From the NCBI RefSeq assembly GCF_900299535.1, contig NZ_OMKE01000007.1, forward strand, positions 131,501-195,500: a DNA stretch of 64,000 nt, read 5' to 3'. The first letter of the stretch is position 1, and every line of letters begins with the position of its first letter. This DNA is from Aquimarina aquimarini (GTDB lineage: Bacteria; Bacteroidota; Bacteroidia; Flavobacteriales; Flavobacteriaceae). Of this stretch, positions 26,360-35,652 are shown one piece after another. The position numbers and the translations under genes are program-made. Under the pieces are notes generated by a model that made no database searches, was not told the DNA's origin, and saw only the letters and a program-made list of their open reading frames with translations.

Positions 26360-27364
26360 CTATTGTAATTCTGTGATTGCTCGTTCTAGAATCTCATCTT
26401 TTGTCAAATCACTCCAGTCAAAAAGAACTTGAATATCAGGAGGAACCCCATTTTCATAATCAGGTTTTTTATCTAATGTAAGTGCTTGAGTAATAGAAAA
26501 TCGATAGGTCCATCCATTAGGCAACTGGCCTCCGTTTGGTAAACCAAGTCCTCCTCCTGTAGTATCACCTATAAGTATCATATTAGGAAGTGCTTTTGTA
26601 GAAAGGGAGAAAAATGAACCAGCACTATACGTACCTCTATCTACCAATACGATTACCTTATTTTTATATCGTATTCCGTTATATGGAGATACATATACTG
26701 GTTTGGCATCTGAAAAATCATTATGACCAGTACCTGTTTTTATTCTAGAATAATTTACAAGTGTTTTCTGTTCAACAAAACGATTTAATATGTCAAATAT
26801 ATCTGATACTGCTCCGCCACCATTTTCTCTTAAATCCAAAATAAGTCCTTTGGTATCTTTATATCTATTTAGTACAAAATTTAAATTGGTTGCATCAACA
26901 GTTCCTGGAAAAGATGGGAAACGTATATATCCAATTTCTTTGTTGTCAATGAAGTTATGGCGAAACGGCCCAGAAATGTAGTAATCTTGAGATAAATAAT
27001 GATCCTCAATGATTCGCCAATCAAAATTATCTTGCCCTAAGTAATTAACCCCAAAAGTTGAGATATTAAAATTTGAGATGAGATTTGTATGATCATCTCT
27101 AAGTTCTGTCAGCATTGCTCCCAATACATTAAAGAGTGAATCTTGAGTCATGCCATCATATATTTTGGCAGAATACTCAGATTTTACAAGTTCCCAATCA
27201 ATATTTTTTAATTCAAAATAAGCATATTTCTCATTACATTCATTCCACAAGTATTCAAAGTTATCTCTTGGGTTTGTAGATTCTAGATCATCTTCAAAAA
27301 GTACTTTCTCACAAGAAGTAAGTGATAGTGCTATGATTACTATAGTATATAACTTTCTCATCAT
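26360..27364 (-). CDS. S41-family (C-terminal processing) peptidase lipoprotein
   Basis: A 334-residue lipoprotein with a lipobox at SLTSC (Cys18 or 17). An N-terminal helical part (about 30-95) resembles the tricorn/CTP helical bundle. The peptidase core includes KGLILDLRENGGGAVSD, then VLVDRGTYSAGSFFSLS with the likely nucleophile Ser in S-A-G-S, and LIGDTTGGGLGLPNG. No PDZ domain is obvious between them, so it is shorter than classic CtpA. It should sit in the periplasm or at the cell surface. The start (tandem ATGs at 27364 and 27361) abuts the stop of the preceding barrel gene, so the pair is probably co-translated. Confidence 0.85.
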   Translation of the reverse strand: MMRKLYTIVIIALSLTSCEKVLFEDDLESTNPRDNFEYLWNECNEKYAYFELKNIDWELVKSEYSAKIYDGMTQDSLFNVLGAMLTELRDDHTNLISNFNISTFGVNYLGQDNFDWRIIEDHYLSQDYYISGPFRHNFIDNKEIGYIRFPSFPGTVDATNLNFVLNRYKDTKGLILDLRENGGGAVSDIFDILNRFVEQKTLVNYSRIKTGTGHNDFSDAKPVYVSPYNGIRYKNKVIVLVDRGTYSAGSFFSLSTKALPNMILIGDTTGGGLGLPNGGQLPNGWTYRFSITQALTLDKKPDYENGVPPDIQVLFDWSDLTKDEILERAITELQ

Positions 27365-28240
27365 TTATTTATTATTTGTATTAAACAAGAGAGTGAATTT
27401 TAAAGTGTGATTAGCCATTTCAAATTTATCTAAATCACCTCCAGTCTTATAAGCATCCCATAAATAGGAAAATTGAATTGCATTCTTATTTTTTAGTGAA
27501 ATGGTATAGTCTAAGGCGCTATTAACTCTGTACCCAGAAAATATCTTGAATTGATAATCATCAAACAGTACAGGGTCATTAAGTAAGCTTGATTGCCCAG
27601 AATATGCATAGCCGTTACGAAAAGAACTATTAATCAAACCAACATTAAGCCTGAATGCCAAATTTTTTGTTCTAGGTTTTAGCTTATATTTTATAAATAA
27701 AAACTTCTTGTTTTTTTCTTTTTTGCGGCTTACATCTTTTTCCAGTTTTACAGAACCAAAAAGAGTTGGTATTAGTTCAAAACCTATTTGGTTATTTAAT
27801 AAAGCCTCATTGACTCTAAAATTACCAGAAGTACTCAATAAACCTCCAGCTTTTATATTTAGTTTTTGAGAACTCAATTTGCGGATCTGATATAATCGCG
27901 AATAAAATAGAGATACACTTTTAACAGTACTGAATTCTGAATGATTATTAAATTTATTATGAAACTGCCCAAAAGAATAAGATAATCCAATCTCTGATTC
28001 TCTTTTTGAATTAGCCTTGAGATAGGATAGAGAGAGGTATTTTGAGATTCCTTTGTAAAAAAGGGGAGAGGTGGCAAAATCCCTGAAATTAGAAGGACCC
28101 AACCCCGCAGAAATCCCAATATAGGCAGGTGTATTTTTTCTCAATTCTTTTTTAGAAAGAGTAGAGGACTCGGTTTGCGAGATACTTGCCAATGAAACAA
28201 AGAGTAGCAACAGAGTTATAATTTTGTTCTTTTTTATCAT
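27365..28240 (-). CDS. Predicted outer-membrane barrel protein, unknown function
   Basis: A 291-residue protein with a signal peptide (about 1-21, ending SIS-QT). The mature part has the amphipathic strand pattern of a beta-barrel: GISAGLGPSNF, IGLSYSFGQF, LAFRLNVGLINSSF, FKIFSGYRVNSALDY, IQFSYLWDAY and LKFTLLFNTN. No named family is recognised. Its stop directly adjoins the start of the S41 peptidase gene, so the two likely act together, for example as a surface peptidase and its partner barrel. Confidence 0.6.
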   Translation of the reverse strand: MIKKNKIITLLLLFVSLASISQTESSTLSKKELRKNTPAYIGISAGLGPSNFRDFATSPLFYKGISKYLSLSYLKANSKRESEIGLSYSFGQFHNKFNNHSEFSTVKSVSLFYSRLYQIRKLSSQKLNIKAGGLLSTSGNFRVNEALLNNQIGFELIPTLFGSVKLEKDVSRKKEKNKKFLFIKYKLKPRTKNLAFRLNVGLINSSFRNGYAYSGQSSLLNDPVLFDDYQFKIFSGYRVNSALDYTISLKNKNAIQFSYLWDAYKTGGDLDKFEMANHTLKFTLLFNTNNK

Positions 28241-28789
28241 GTATGTATTGTTTTACTTCTTGTTATTTGGACAATTCATCTAACCTATTGACAAGAAAAA
28301 AAGCATTAGGTTGCATTTGGTTCTTATAATTATGGATTTCATTATTGTATGGTATGTTTGCTTCTTGAAAGGAGCAAATGAATTATAGAAATTATGTGTG
28401 TATTGAATGGTAAATATAGTTTATTTATTTGAACGTTTCAAAGGGGTCAAGCCTTAGATATACAGAGTCGTGTTCATAAGAAAAGGAAGTAGTCAAATGG
28501 TTTAGGATGTCCCAAGGACAGAAGCAAGAAGGTAGCCTAAAGTCTTATACTAGATTCAGCTATTACCATTTTTAGGCTTAAATAAGAAGGATACATTTCT
28601 AATAATAATATATTTAAATAAAGAGCAAACCTCGACTTGGTGATCGCTGTATATGTTTTCTCTAGTTTAGCAGACTATTGTAGCTTATTTACAGTCAAAT
28701 TGTGTCTTTTTATTTTTCCATTGAATCCAATATTCTTGTAATCCTTCAGGAGCTAACTTTGAAAAAGCACTAAAGAAAATTGATCGTTC
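28241..28789. other. Noncoding gap of 549 bp
   Basis: No credible coding frame, tRNA or known RNA motif was seen. The right end holds the terminator of the minus-strand five-gene operon, whose stem reaches into its last gene. The rest is AT-rich and featureless; the promoter of the barrel/S41 pair should lie near 28241-28320 but no exact TAnnTTTG match was found. Confidence 0.4.
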
Positions 28790-28813
28790 TTATTTTGAGA
28801 CGATCAATTTCTT
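28774..28813 (-). terminator. Terminator with the stop codon inside its loop
   Basis: ATTGATCGT at 28779-28787 pairs with ACGATCAAT at 28800-28808, extended by AGAAA and TTCTT flanks with one bulge. On the minus strand the stem uses the last codons of the phosphoesterase-fold gene, the TAA stop lies in the loop, and TTTTCTTT follows. Confidence 0.7.
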
Positions 28814-29629
28814 CAAATCCCTGCCTTGTAACTTCTTTTCTATTTCAGGAAGAATTTCCATATTATCCCAGAGGCCGGTGAGAAGTGTTTTTGCATATTC
28901 TTGCGGTAATTCTTTTTTTAGCATTAATTGATTTGCAGTTAGATTATCATACTCAAAAGTCTCATATCGAATCGAAAAACCATTAGAGTCATCTATAATC
29001 GCATACCAACCTCTTGCTATCCCTTCGTTAGCTGGCATACCAATTACCCCAGAGTTAATCCAGATTAATGCTTCTTTTTTATCATAAAAAGGCAATCCGC
29101 AATGTCCTGCAATAATCACATCACTATTACTTGCATCAAAAGATGATTGTTTTACCTGCCAAGAAGTAGACTGAAAAATAAATTCTGAGATATAACTATA
29201 GCTACCATGAACTACTGTAAAACTTTTGTCAGCAAACTCAAAATTTATATAGTCGGGTAGTGATTGCATCCATTGTATCGATGTCTTCGATAATTGGTTT
29301 TGAGCATAGGCATACCAGGTTTTAGAAAAACCATCACAGCGAGAGCCAGTTTTAAAATCACACCCGCAGTCTATAGCACCTGTGCGCAATTGTTCTTCTA
29401 CATTACCAATAATAGAATGTGCTCCCCATTGTATAAATCGTTGCACGGTTTCTTCTGGTTGTGCACAATATCCTACAATATCACCAGTACAGAAACAATT
29501 TTCTGAAGCAATTCCTTCCTTGTTAGCAATTGCAATAAGAGATTCTAATGCTTGCAAATTACTGTATACTCCACCAAAAAGGAGTATTTTTCCGTTACGT
29601 TTGCCTAGGGCTATCGTCTTTTTATCCAT
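28790..29629 (-). CDS. Calcineurin-fold protein with missing metal ligands
   Basis: About 279 residues with the overall order of a metallophosphoesterase of the YfcE/DUF protein-phosphatase type. The first motif, normally S-D-x-H-S-N, reads GGVYSN (near residues 19-24), so both metal ligands are gone. CTGDIVGY keeps the Gly-Asp; G-N-H-D reads IIGNVEEQL; VVHGS is kept; the last G-H-x-H reads AGHCG. Hydrolysis by the usual two-metal mechanism looks unlikely. A Cys cluster (DCGCDFKTGSRC) is unusual. I start at the ATG at 29629, which overlaps the symporter gene by 19 bp; an ATG at 29671 would deepen that overlap. Last gene of the SusC/D-symporter operon. Confidence 0.75.
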   Translation of the reverse strand: MDKKTIALGKRNGKILLFGGVYSNLQALESLIAIANKEGIASENCFCTGDIVGYCAQPEETVQRFIQWGAHSIIGNVEEQLRTGAIDCGCDFKTGSRCDGFSKTWYAYAQNQLSKTSIQWMQSLPDYINFEFADKSFTVVHGSYSYISEFIFQSTSWQVKQSSFDASNSDVIIAGHCGLPFYDKKEALIWINSGVIGMPANEGIARGWYAIIDDSNGFSIRYETFEYDNLTANQLMLKKELPQEYAKTLLTGLWDNMEILPEIEKKLQGRDLKKLIVSK

Positions 29630-30951
29630 ACAGGTACAAAATAAGCAATAAAACAACATACTAATCCCCAAATATTAACCCATAAAAGTTCAGCATAAGT
29701 ACCAGTAGTATATATAAACTCTTTAGGGAAAAGATCAAAGACAAGTATAAAGCCAAATAATAATCCACAGCCTACAGAAAGAAAAAAACTGATTTTAGGA
29801 ACCTTTTGTTTCCAACATAAAAAAATGGGAGTTAACCCAATAACCATCGTACCACTTATGGTAGTTGCAGACAGAATCTCGGCATCTAGAAAAACAGGAA
29901 CTGTTCCTGCTATAGCAACAATGACCATTATCCATCTACCCAAAGATAAACTAGTACCTAGTTGTAGATCTATTGCTAGTAATTTGGCAGAAGAAGAAAA
30001 TGTGGAATCAAGTGTAGAAGCGGCTGAGGTAATCATAATGAAATTGACTACTAATAATATGACTGCCCCAAAAGCTTTACTCACAGCCACCGCGGCTTGA
30101 CCTTGTAAACCTTGTTGCTGAGCAAAAATACCTACTATACTAAAAAGAGTAATACATACTCCGCCTACTACTGTAGCCCACAAAAAACTACGTAATGTAG
30201 TCTTTGGGGAGCTAATAAACCCTCGATCTGTTAATACTGGGTCATGAAAAGGATAGCTGAAAGATTGTAGTATGGCGGCAAGTAATAAATTTCCTCCCAT
30301 AGCCATGCTCCACTCTCCTGATAAGGCAACATCTGTCAACGAGAAAGTATCCACCTCAAAAATATTCCAAAGAATTATAAAAAGTAATACTGCAAATAAC
30401 CCCATCTGCAATACATCTGTAAAGATACTACTACTTAGGCCACCTTTTAACGCATAGGCAAGAGTAAGAGTAGTGAATATTACTATTGCACTGTAATAGC
30501 CATTACTACCTGTCTCTCCAAAATAAGATCCTATTACCATTGTGTTAGACCATACCTCATTAAATAACCGTATACCAATCAATATAGAAAAAAGAAGCAA
30601 TGCTCCTTTTCCAAAACGAGAAGCTAAGAATTGATGAATACTCTCAAAACCTCCTTGAGTTCGTAACTGGTATATTATAATCCCCGCAACAGCAAAGGAT
30701 ACATAATAAGCGGCATAAGCAACACCCCCAACCAGCCCAAAGCTAAGACCTAGGTTTGCAGCATTGGTAATGCTTTTTGCAAAAATCCAGGAAATTACAA
30801 GACTACCCGTAAGCATCCATAACGAGGGTTGACTCTTTGTACTCGATGCTTTATAAAATTGATTGTTGGTTTTAGCTAGTGGTGACCACCAGAAAAACAA
30901 TAACCCAGATAGTACAATTAGACACCATTGCCAGATTTCTATTTCTTCCAT
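29611..30951 (-). CDS. Sodium:solute symporter (SSS family)
   Basis: A 446-residue inner-membrane protein with about 13 predicted helices. The SSS core is seen in NAANLGLSFGLVGGVAYAAYY, the FESIHQFLASRFGKG loop, and the helix TLTLAYALKGGLSSSIFTDVLQ, which matches the family's most conserved segment (A-x-x-G-G-L-x-x-x-x-x-T-D-x-x-Q). It uses the sodium gradient to take up a small organic solute; the substrate is not evident. It starts 9 bp after the SusD stop, so it should carry the product of SusC/SusD uptake across the inner membrane. Confidence 0.9.
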   Translation of the reverse strand: MEEIEIWQWCLIVLSGLLFFWWSPLAKTNNQFYKASSTKSQPSLWMLTGSLVISWIFAKSITNAANLGLSFGLVGGVAYAAYYVSFAVAGIIIYQLRTQGGFESIHQFLASRFGKGALLLFSILIGIRLFNEVWSNTMVIGSYFGETGSNGYYSAIVIFTTLTLAYALKGGLSSSIFTDVLQMGLFAVLLFIILWNIFEVDTFSLTDVALSGEWSMAMGGNLLLAAILQSFSYPFHDPVLTDRGFISSPKTTLRSFLWATVVGGVCITLFSIVGIFAQQQGLQGQAAVAVSKAFGAVILLVVNFIMITSAASTLDSTFSSSAKLLAIDLQLGTSLSLGRWIMVIVAIAGTVPVFLDAEILSATTISGTMVIGLTPIFLCWKQKVPKISFFLSVGCGLLFGFILVFDLFPKEFIYTTGTYAELLWVNIWGLVCCFIAYFVPVWIKRR

Positions 30952-30960
30952 TTTATTTCT

Positions 30961-32391
30961 TTATTCATCCCACCAAACAGGAAAATCAATACTGTTGCTA
31001 TTCGTGTTTTGTGCTGCTTGATTATAATGAGTCGTATTTAATGTAGCTTCTTCTGCTGGATAGGGCATTCTCACAGGGATTACCCCATTATTCAAGCTTG
31101 CAGATACAGGTTTTAACCTAGGAAAACCAGTACGGCGATACTCTATCCACCCTTCATATCCATTAATCATATTAGCAATCCATTTTTGAGTACTAATTTG
31201 TTCAAGTGCCTTATTGGTATCAAAAGCTACAGTAGTATTCAAGTAATTCTCTGGCAATGTAGTCTGCCAATACTCAAAAGCTTGTGTTATTCCTGTATCA
31301 TACAATGTTTTTGCATCTTCTGTAATAAACCCTTTTACAGCCGCTTCGGCTAGTAAAAAATGAGTTTCCCATGCAGTCATATAATTAGCATCAAGATCTC
31401 CTGTGTGTTCTCTAAAAATTGTTCCAGCCAAAGAATATTCTGCCAGAGAAATTGTAGTTTGAGAAGCATCGATACCATTGATAAGTCCATTATACTCATT
31501 AGTTGTAGCATTACCAAAAGGACGAAATAAAATGTTTATTCTAGGATCATTCAAGTCAGTCAGTATATTTTCTATAGTTTCAGACATTACAAAGTTATTA
31601 AAGTCTCCAGCGCGTAATCGAGCTAATCTGAAATTATTAGGTTCACTATCGGTAAATTCAAAAACGGCATTGTCGATATTGGTAGTGATATAGTTTCCTT
31701 CAGATACGATAGCCTGCAATTGTTCACTAATATCTTCTTTTGCAGAGATACGTATGAGTGCTTTGATACGTAAAGAATTGGCAAATTTAACCCAATTATC
31801 TAGATTGCCATTATATAATAGATCACCATCTAGAGAAATACTTCCAGAATAATTTTGAATAGCTTCGATTCCTTTTTCTAGATTATCAAGAATTCCACCT
31901 TCAGCCAGATAAATAGCTTCTTGCGTATCGTATTTTGGGGTAACAGTACCCTGATTTCCAATAAAGGCTTCGCTATAAGGAACATCTCCAAAAAGATCAG
32001 TAAGTGCCATCGTCATATAAGCTTTGAAGATCAATGCAGGCCCCTCATAAACAGTAAAAGTTGGTATGTCACGCGATTTAGTCAAAATGGTTTCATTATC
32101 TCGAAGATTGGTATAAAAGATAGCCCATGGGTTTCCTCCTAACTGTGGAGATTTAAGTGCATGACGATCAAATAAATTAAAATCTAATGCAGTAAGGTGT
32201 TGGCTCAACAAGTTGCCTGCAACAAAACCTTCATAAGACATTTGCTCGCCATAGTTATAAAGTACCTGTCGTAATAATAAACTAGGTTGTACATCTACAG
32301 GAGCATTAGGGTTGGTATTTATATCTTCAAAATCCGCTGCACATCCAGCTAGAAGAATAGTAAAAACAAATAAATAGATATAGTTTTTCAT
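30961..32391 (-). CDS. SusD/RagB-family surface lipoprotein
   Basis: A 476-residue lipoprotein with lipobox LLAGCAAD (Cys17), then the SusD opening DFEDINTNPNAPVDVQP. The TPR-like helical frame includes YEGPALIFKAYMTMALTDLFGDVPYSEAF, a canonical SusD block, and ends with QKWIANMINGYEGWIEYRRTGFPRL. It is of the SusD_2-like subtype seen outside glycan loci as well. It binds the substrate as a lid over the SusC pore encoded 12 bp upstream. Confidence 0.93.
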   Translation of the reverse strand: MKNYIYLFVFTILLAGCAADFEDINTNPNAPVDVQPSLLLRQVLYNYGEQMSYEGFVAGNLLSQHLTALDFNLFDRHALKSPQLGGNPWAIFYTNLRDNETILTKSRDIPTFTVYEGPALIFKAYMTMALTDLFGDVPYSEAFIGNQGTVTPKYDTQEAIYLAEGGILDNLEKGIEAIQNYSGSISLDGDLLYNGNLDNWVKFANSLRIKALIRISAKEDISEQLQAIVSEGNYITTNIDNAVFEFTDSEPNNFRLARLRAGDFNNFVMSETIENILTDLNDPRINILFRPFGNATTNEYNGLINGIDASQTTISLAEYSLAGTIFREHTGDLDANYMTAWETHFLLAEAAVKGFITEDAKTLYDTGITQAFEYWQTTLPENYLNTTVAFDTNKALEQISTQKWIANMINGYEGWIEYRRTGFPRLKPVSASLNNGVIPVRMPYPAEEATLNTTHYNQAAQNTNSNSIDFPVWWDE

Positions 32392-32403
32392 TGTGTACGT
32401 TTT

Positions 32404-35400
32404 TTAAAAATTAATCCCAAGTTTTAATCCAAAGCTTCTAGAGGTAGCATATGACAGATCCTCAACGCCATTTACGAGCCCTTGCCCTTGTACCGCTAAT
32501 TGTTCAGGGTCAAAATGAGAAATATCACTAATAGCAAATAGGTTTCTACCAATAAGAGAGATATTAAAATCAGCCCCTTCTTCTAGGAAGCCTACAACTC
32601 CTTTATCAAGAGCAAAAGAATAACCGATAGAAAATTGTCTAAGTTTTAGATAAGAAGCATCATATACATTATTCTCTTCATGATTACGATCATAGAACTG
32701 TCGATAATAACTCTCTGGTGTTACTGCTGTTGTATTAGGAGTATAAACAGGAGCATCTGTCGTACCAACATTTACAACTCCTTGAGCAACAATGCCAGCA
32801 TCAGGTCTATAAGCAGTTTCTTCTAATTGTCCCCCGACAGCCGCTAGAGATAGTGTGCGAGAAACAAGTTCACCGCCTTGTCTCCAATCCAGTAAAAAAT
32901 TAATATCCCAATTTTTATATTGAAATTGATTGTTTATTCCCACTATAAAATCAGGAGTATAATTTCCTAGTTTTTTTAGCGTATTATCAGCGATAAAGCG
33001 CCCTTCTGGAGTAATTACAAAATCACCATTCTCATTACGTAAATACCCTGTACCATAAAAATCACCTATACGTCCACCTTCTTCTACCTGAAACCAAACT
33101 GTTTGATCAGGATTATTGTATACACGAGAATAGGCTAGTGTAACCCGACCTTCTTGCTGAGGTAGTGATGTAATGGTAGAGACATTTCTACTAAAATTGA
33201 TAGTAGTGTTCCATGTAAAGTTTTCATGCTGAATAGGAATTGCATTTAGCACAATTTCTACACCACGAGAACGAACCTTTCCCCCATTAACTACCTGTTG
33301 ATTGAACCCTGATGATATAGGAATAGGCAGCGATAGGATTTGATCTTTGGTGAGTGCATGATAATAAGTAATATCCAGATTCAAACGATCTTTAAAAAAG
33401 TGAATATCTGTTCCAAATTCATATGAGGTGGTCTGTTCAGGTTTTAAATTAGGGTTAGGGATAAAATTTTGATTTGTAAATGTAGGTTGTGAATTTACAG
33501 AGGTCTGCGACACAAAAGCACCAGAAGTCTGGTAGGGATCAGTATCATTACCAACTTGTGCAATACTAGCCCTTAGCTTGGCAAACGAAATTACTTTGGG
33601 TAATTTGAAGGCATTACTTATAACAAAACTGCTAGATGCCGAAGGATAGAAAAAAGAAGTATTGTCTGCCGAAAAAGGAGTTGCCAATGCACTAGACCAA
33701 TCATTTCGTCCTGTAATATCAAGAAATAGATAATTTTTATATCCAAGTTTGAGTAATCCATACAAGCTATTGATACGTTTTTTGGACTCAAAACCAAAGC
33801 TTTCTATAGGAGAAGCGGCATTATTAAAACTAAAAATACCAGGTTGCGCCAATTGTGTAGTTTGTGTTTGTGAGGTTTTTGCTTTTTGATCCAGACGATT
33901 TCCTCCCAATGAAATATCAATATCAAAAGCACTAATTTTTTTGGTATAATTAAGTAAAAAATCAGTGTTGATTTCTCTATAGGTAACATCATGCTCTGCG
34001 TATGCCCCGTTTCTAAAACGATTGGTGCTAAAATTTCTTAAAAACTGTCGCTTTTCATTAGAATAATCCATTCCAGATCGTATTGTCAGGTTTAGGTTAT
34101 TAGCCAATTGTTGTTGTATAGATATGTTACCAAAGACACGATCCCTATCAAAGCTGTTTCGGTTTTCAGAAAGAATAAAATAGGGATTATCAAAAAACGT
34201 ATAATTAAATGAATATTGTTGTATTCCTTCAAGCCCTGGTTGCCAATAATTTCTTAGGTTATTGGTATTAAGAGATCTTGGTCCCCATGCCACTAGAGAA
34301 TAGTTTACATTCTCAGAACCATATCCATTAGATGGGCGGTTATCACTGCCAGTATTTACATAATTTATAGAAGCATTTACTGTTGTTTTTTTTGTAGGTA
34401 AAAAACTAAGGCGAGTAGCTATGGTTTTTCTATCAAGATCTACTCCAGGAATAATAGACTCACTACGTAAATCAGTAAAAGATAAACGATAGTTTCCTTT
34501 ATCAAAATGAGAAGAAAACGCTACATTATTTATAGTAGTTACCCCAGTTTGATAAAAATCTTTCAGGTTGTCTGGATGAGAAATAAATGGAGTAGGAGTA
34601 ATAGAAGTAGTATCGTATAAAGACGTATCTCCTCCGCGTACAACAGTACCATTGAATAAAGTAACAGGGCTATCAAATTGAGGAATCAATGTACCTTGAT
34701 TTAATCTTGGTCCCCAACTATAGGTGATATTATCATTAACTCCACTTCCTAAACCATCTACATATTCAAACTGACCAGAATTTCCTTGTCCGTATTGATT
34801 TTGAAATTGTGGTAATTGAAAAGCAGTATCGATAAACAAGCTAGAATTGATACTAATTCCTAACCCTTTGCTTTTAGTACCATCTTTTGTAGTAATAATA
34901 ATAACTCCGTTTGAAGCTCTGGTTCCATATAGTGCAGCAGCACTTGGCCCTTTTAATACAGATACATTTTCAATGTCATCGGGATTTACAGCCATAGCAC
35001 CATTTCCAAAATCAACCTCCTGAAAACCTGCTGCTGCCTCATTGGTGTTATTAAAAACCGTTGAATTATTAATTGGAGTTCCATCTACAATAAACAAAGG
35101 ATTATTATTGGTAAAGGATTGCTCTCCTCGAATTACAATTTTTGAAGAAGAACCAACTCCTGTAGCTCCTCCTGGAGTAATGGTAACTCCTGCCAGTTTT
35201 CCTGCCAGATTATCCAGAAAGTTTACGGACTTCACCTCTGCGATATCTTTTTGGTTAATACTTTGCACGACATATCCTAACTCTTTGTTTTCTCGTTTAC
35301 GATTGAGCGCTGTAATAACGATTTCATCCAAACCTGTAGATCCTTCTACGAGACTTACATTGATAATAGAATTGTTATTTATGATTACCTCTTTGGTTTT

Positions 35401-35625
35401 AAAACCTAAAGAAGAAAAAACAAGGATAGCATCATTGTTTTGTGTTGAGATAGAATAGTTACCATTGGCATCACTACTAGTACCTTGAGTAGTGTTTTTA
35501 ATTTGAATATTTACAAATGGTATAGTAGTACCATCGGTCGCTGTAGTTACAGTTCCTGTAACTACATTTTGGGCATGAGCAAAAGACACCAATAATAGTG
35601 TCAGCCCTAGAAAAAGGTGCTTCAT
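32404..35625 (-). CDS. SusC/RagA-family TonB-dependent receptor without STN domain
   Basis: A 1073-residue outer-membrane importer. Order: signal peptide (1-18, ending AHA-QN), carboxypeptidase-like regulatory domain (about 20-105), plug domain with the SusC hallmark VLKGPSAAALYGTRASNG near residue 225, and a 22-strand barrel ending in GLKLGINF. No N-terminal STN domain is present, which fits the absence of a sigma/anti-sigma pair in this operon. It works with the SusD protein 12 bp downstream. Substrate unknown; no glycosidase, sulfatase or lyase gene is nearby, so a polysaccharide is not indicated. Confidence 0.95.
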   Translation of the reverse strand: MKHLFLGLTLLLVSFAHAQNVVTGTVTTATDGTTIPFVNIQIKNTTQGTSSDANGNYSISTQNNDAILVFSSLGFKTKEVIINNNSIINVSLVEGSTGLDEIVITALNRKRENKELGYVVQSINQKDIAEVKSVNFLDNLAGKLAGVTITPGGATGVGSSSKIVIRGEQSFTNNNPLFIVDGTPINNSTVFNNTNEAAAGFQEVDFGNGAMAVNPDDIENVSVLKGPSAAALYGTRASNGVIIITTKDGTKSKGLGISINSSLFIDTAFQLPQFQNQYGQGNSGQFEYVDGLGSGVNDNITYSWGPRLNQGTLIPQFDSPVTLFNGTVVRGGDTSLYDTTSITPTPFISHPDNLKDFYQTGVTTINNVAFSSHFDKGNYRLSFTDLRSESIIPGVDLDRKTIATRLSFLPTKKTTVNASINYVNTGSDNRPSNGYGSENVNYSLVAWGPRSLNTNNLRNYWQPGLEGIQQYSFNYTFFDNPYFILSENRNSFDRDRVFGNISIQQQLANNLNLTIRSGMDYSNEKRQFLRNFSTNRFRNGAYAEHDVTYREINTDFLLNYTKKISAFDIDISLGGNRLDQKAKTSQTQTTQLAQPGIFSFNNAASPIESFGFESKKRINSLYGLLKLGYKNYLFLDITGRNDWSSALATPFSADNTSFFYPSASSSFVISNAFKLPKVISFAKLRASIAQVGNDTDPYQTSGAFVSQTSVNSQPTFTNQNFIPNPNLKPEQTTSYEFGTDIHFFKDRLNLDITYYHALTKDQILSLPIPISSGFNQQVVNGGKVRSRGVEIVLNAIPIQHENFTWNTTINFSRNVSTITSLPQQEGRVTLAYSRVYNNPDQTVWFQVEEGGRIGDFYGTGYLRNENGDFVITPEGRFIADNTLKKLGNYTPDFIVGINNQFQYKNWDINFLLDWRQGGELVSRTLSLAAVGGQLEETAYRPDAGIVAQGVVNVGTTDAPVYTPNTTAVTPESYYRQFYDRNHEENNVYDASYLKLRQFSIGYSFALDKGVVGFLEEGADFNISLIGRNLFAISDISHFDPEQLAVQGQGLVNGVEDLSYATSRSFGLKLGINF

Positions 35626-35652
35626 AAAAAATAATAAGATAGAATTAAACTA

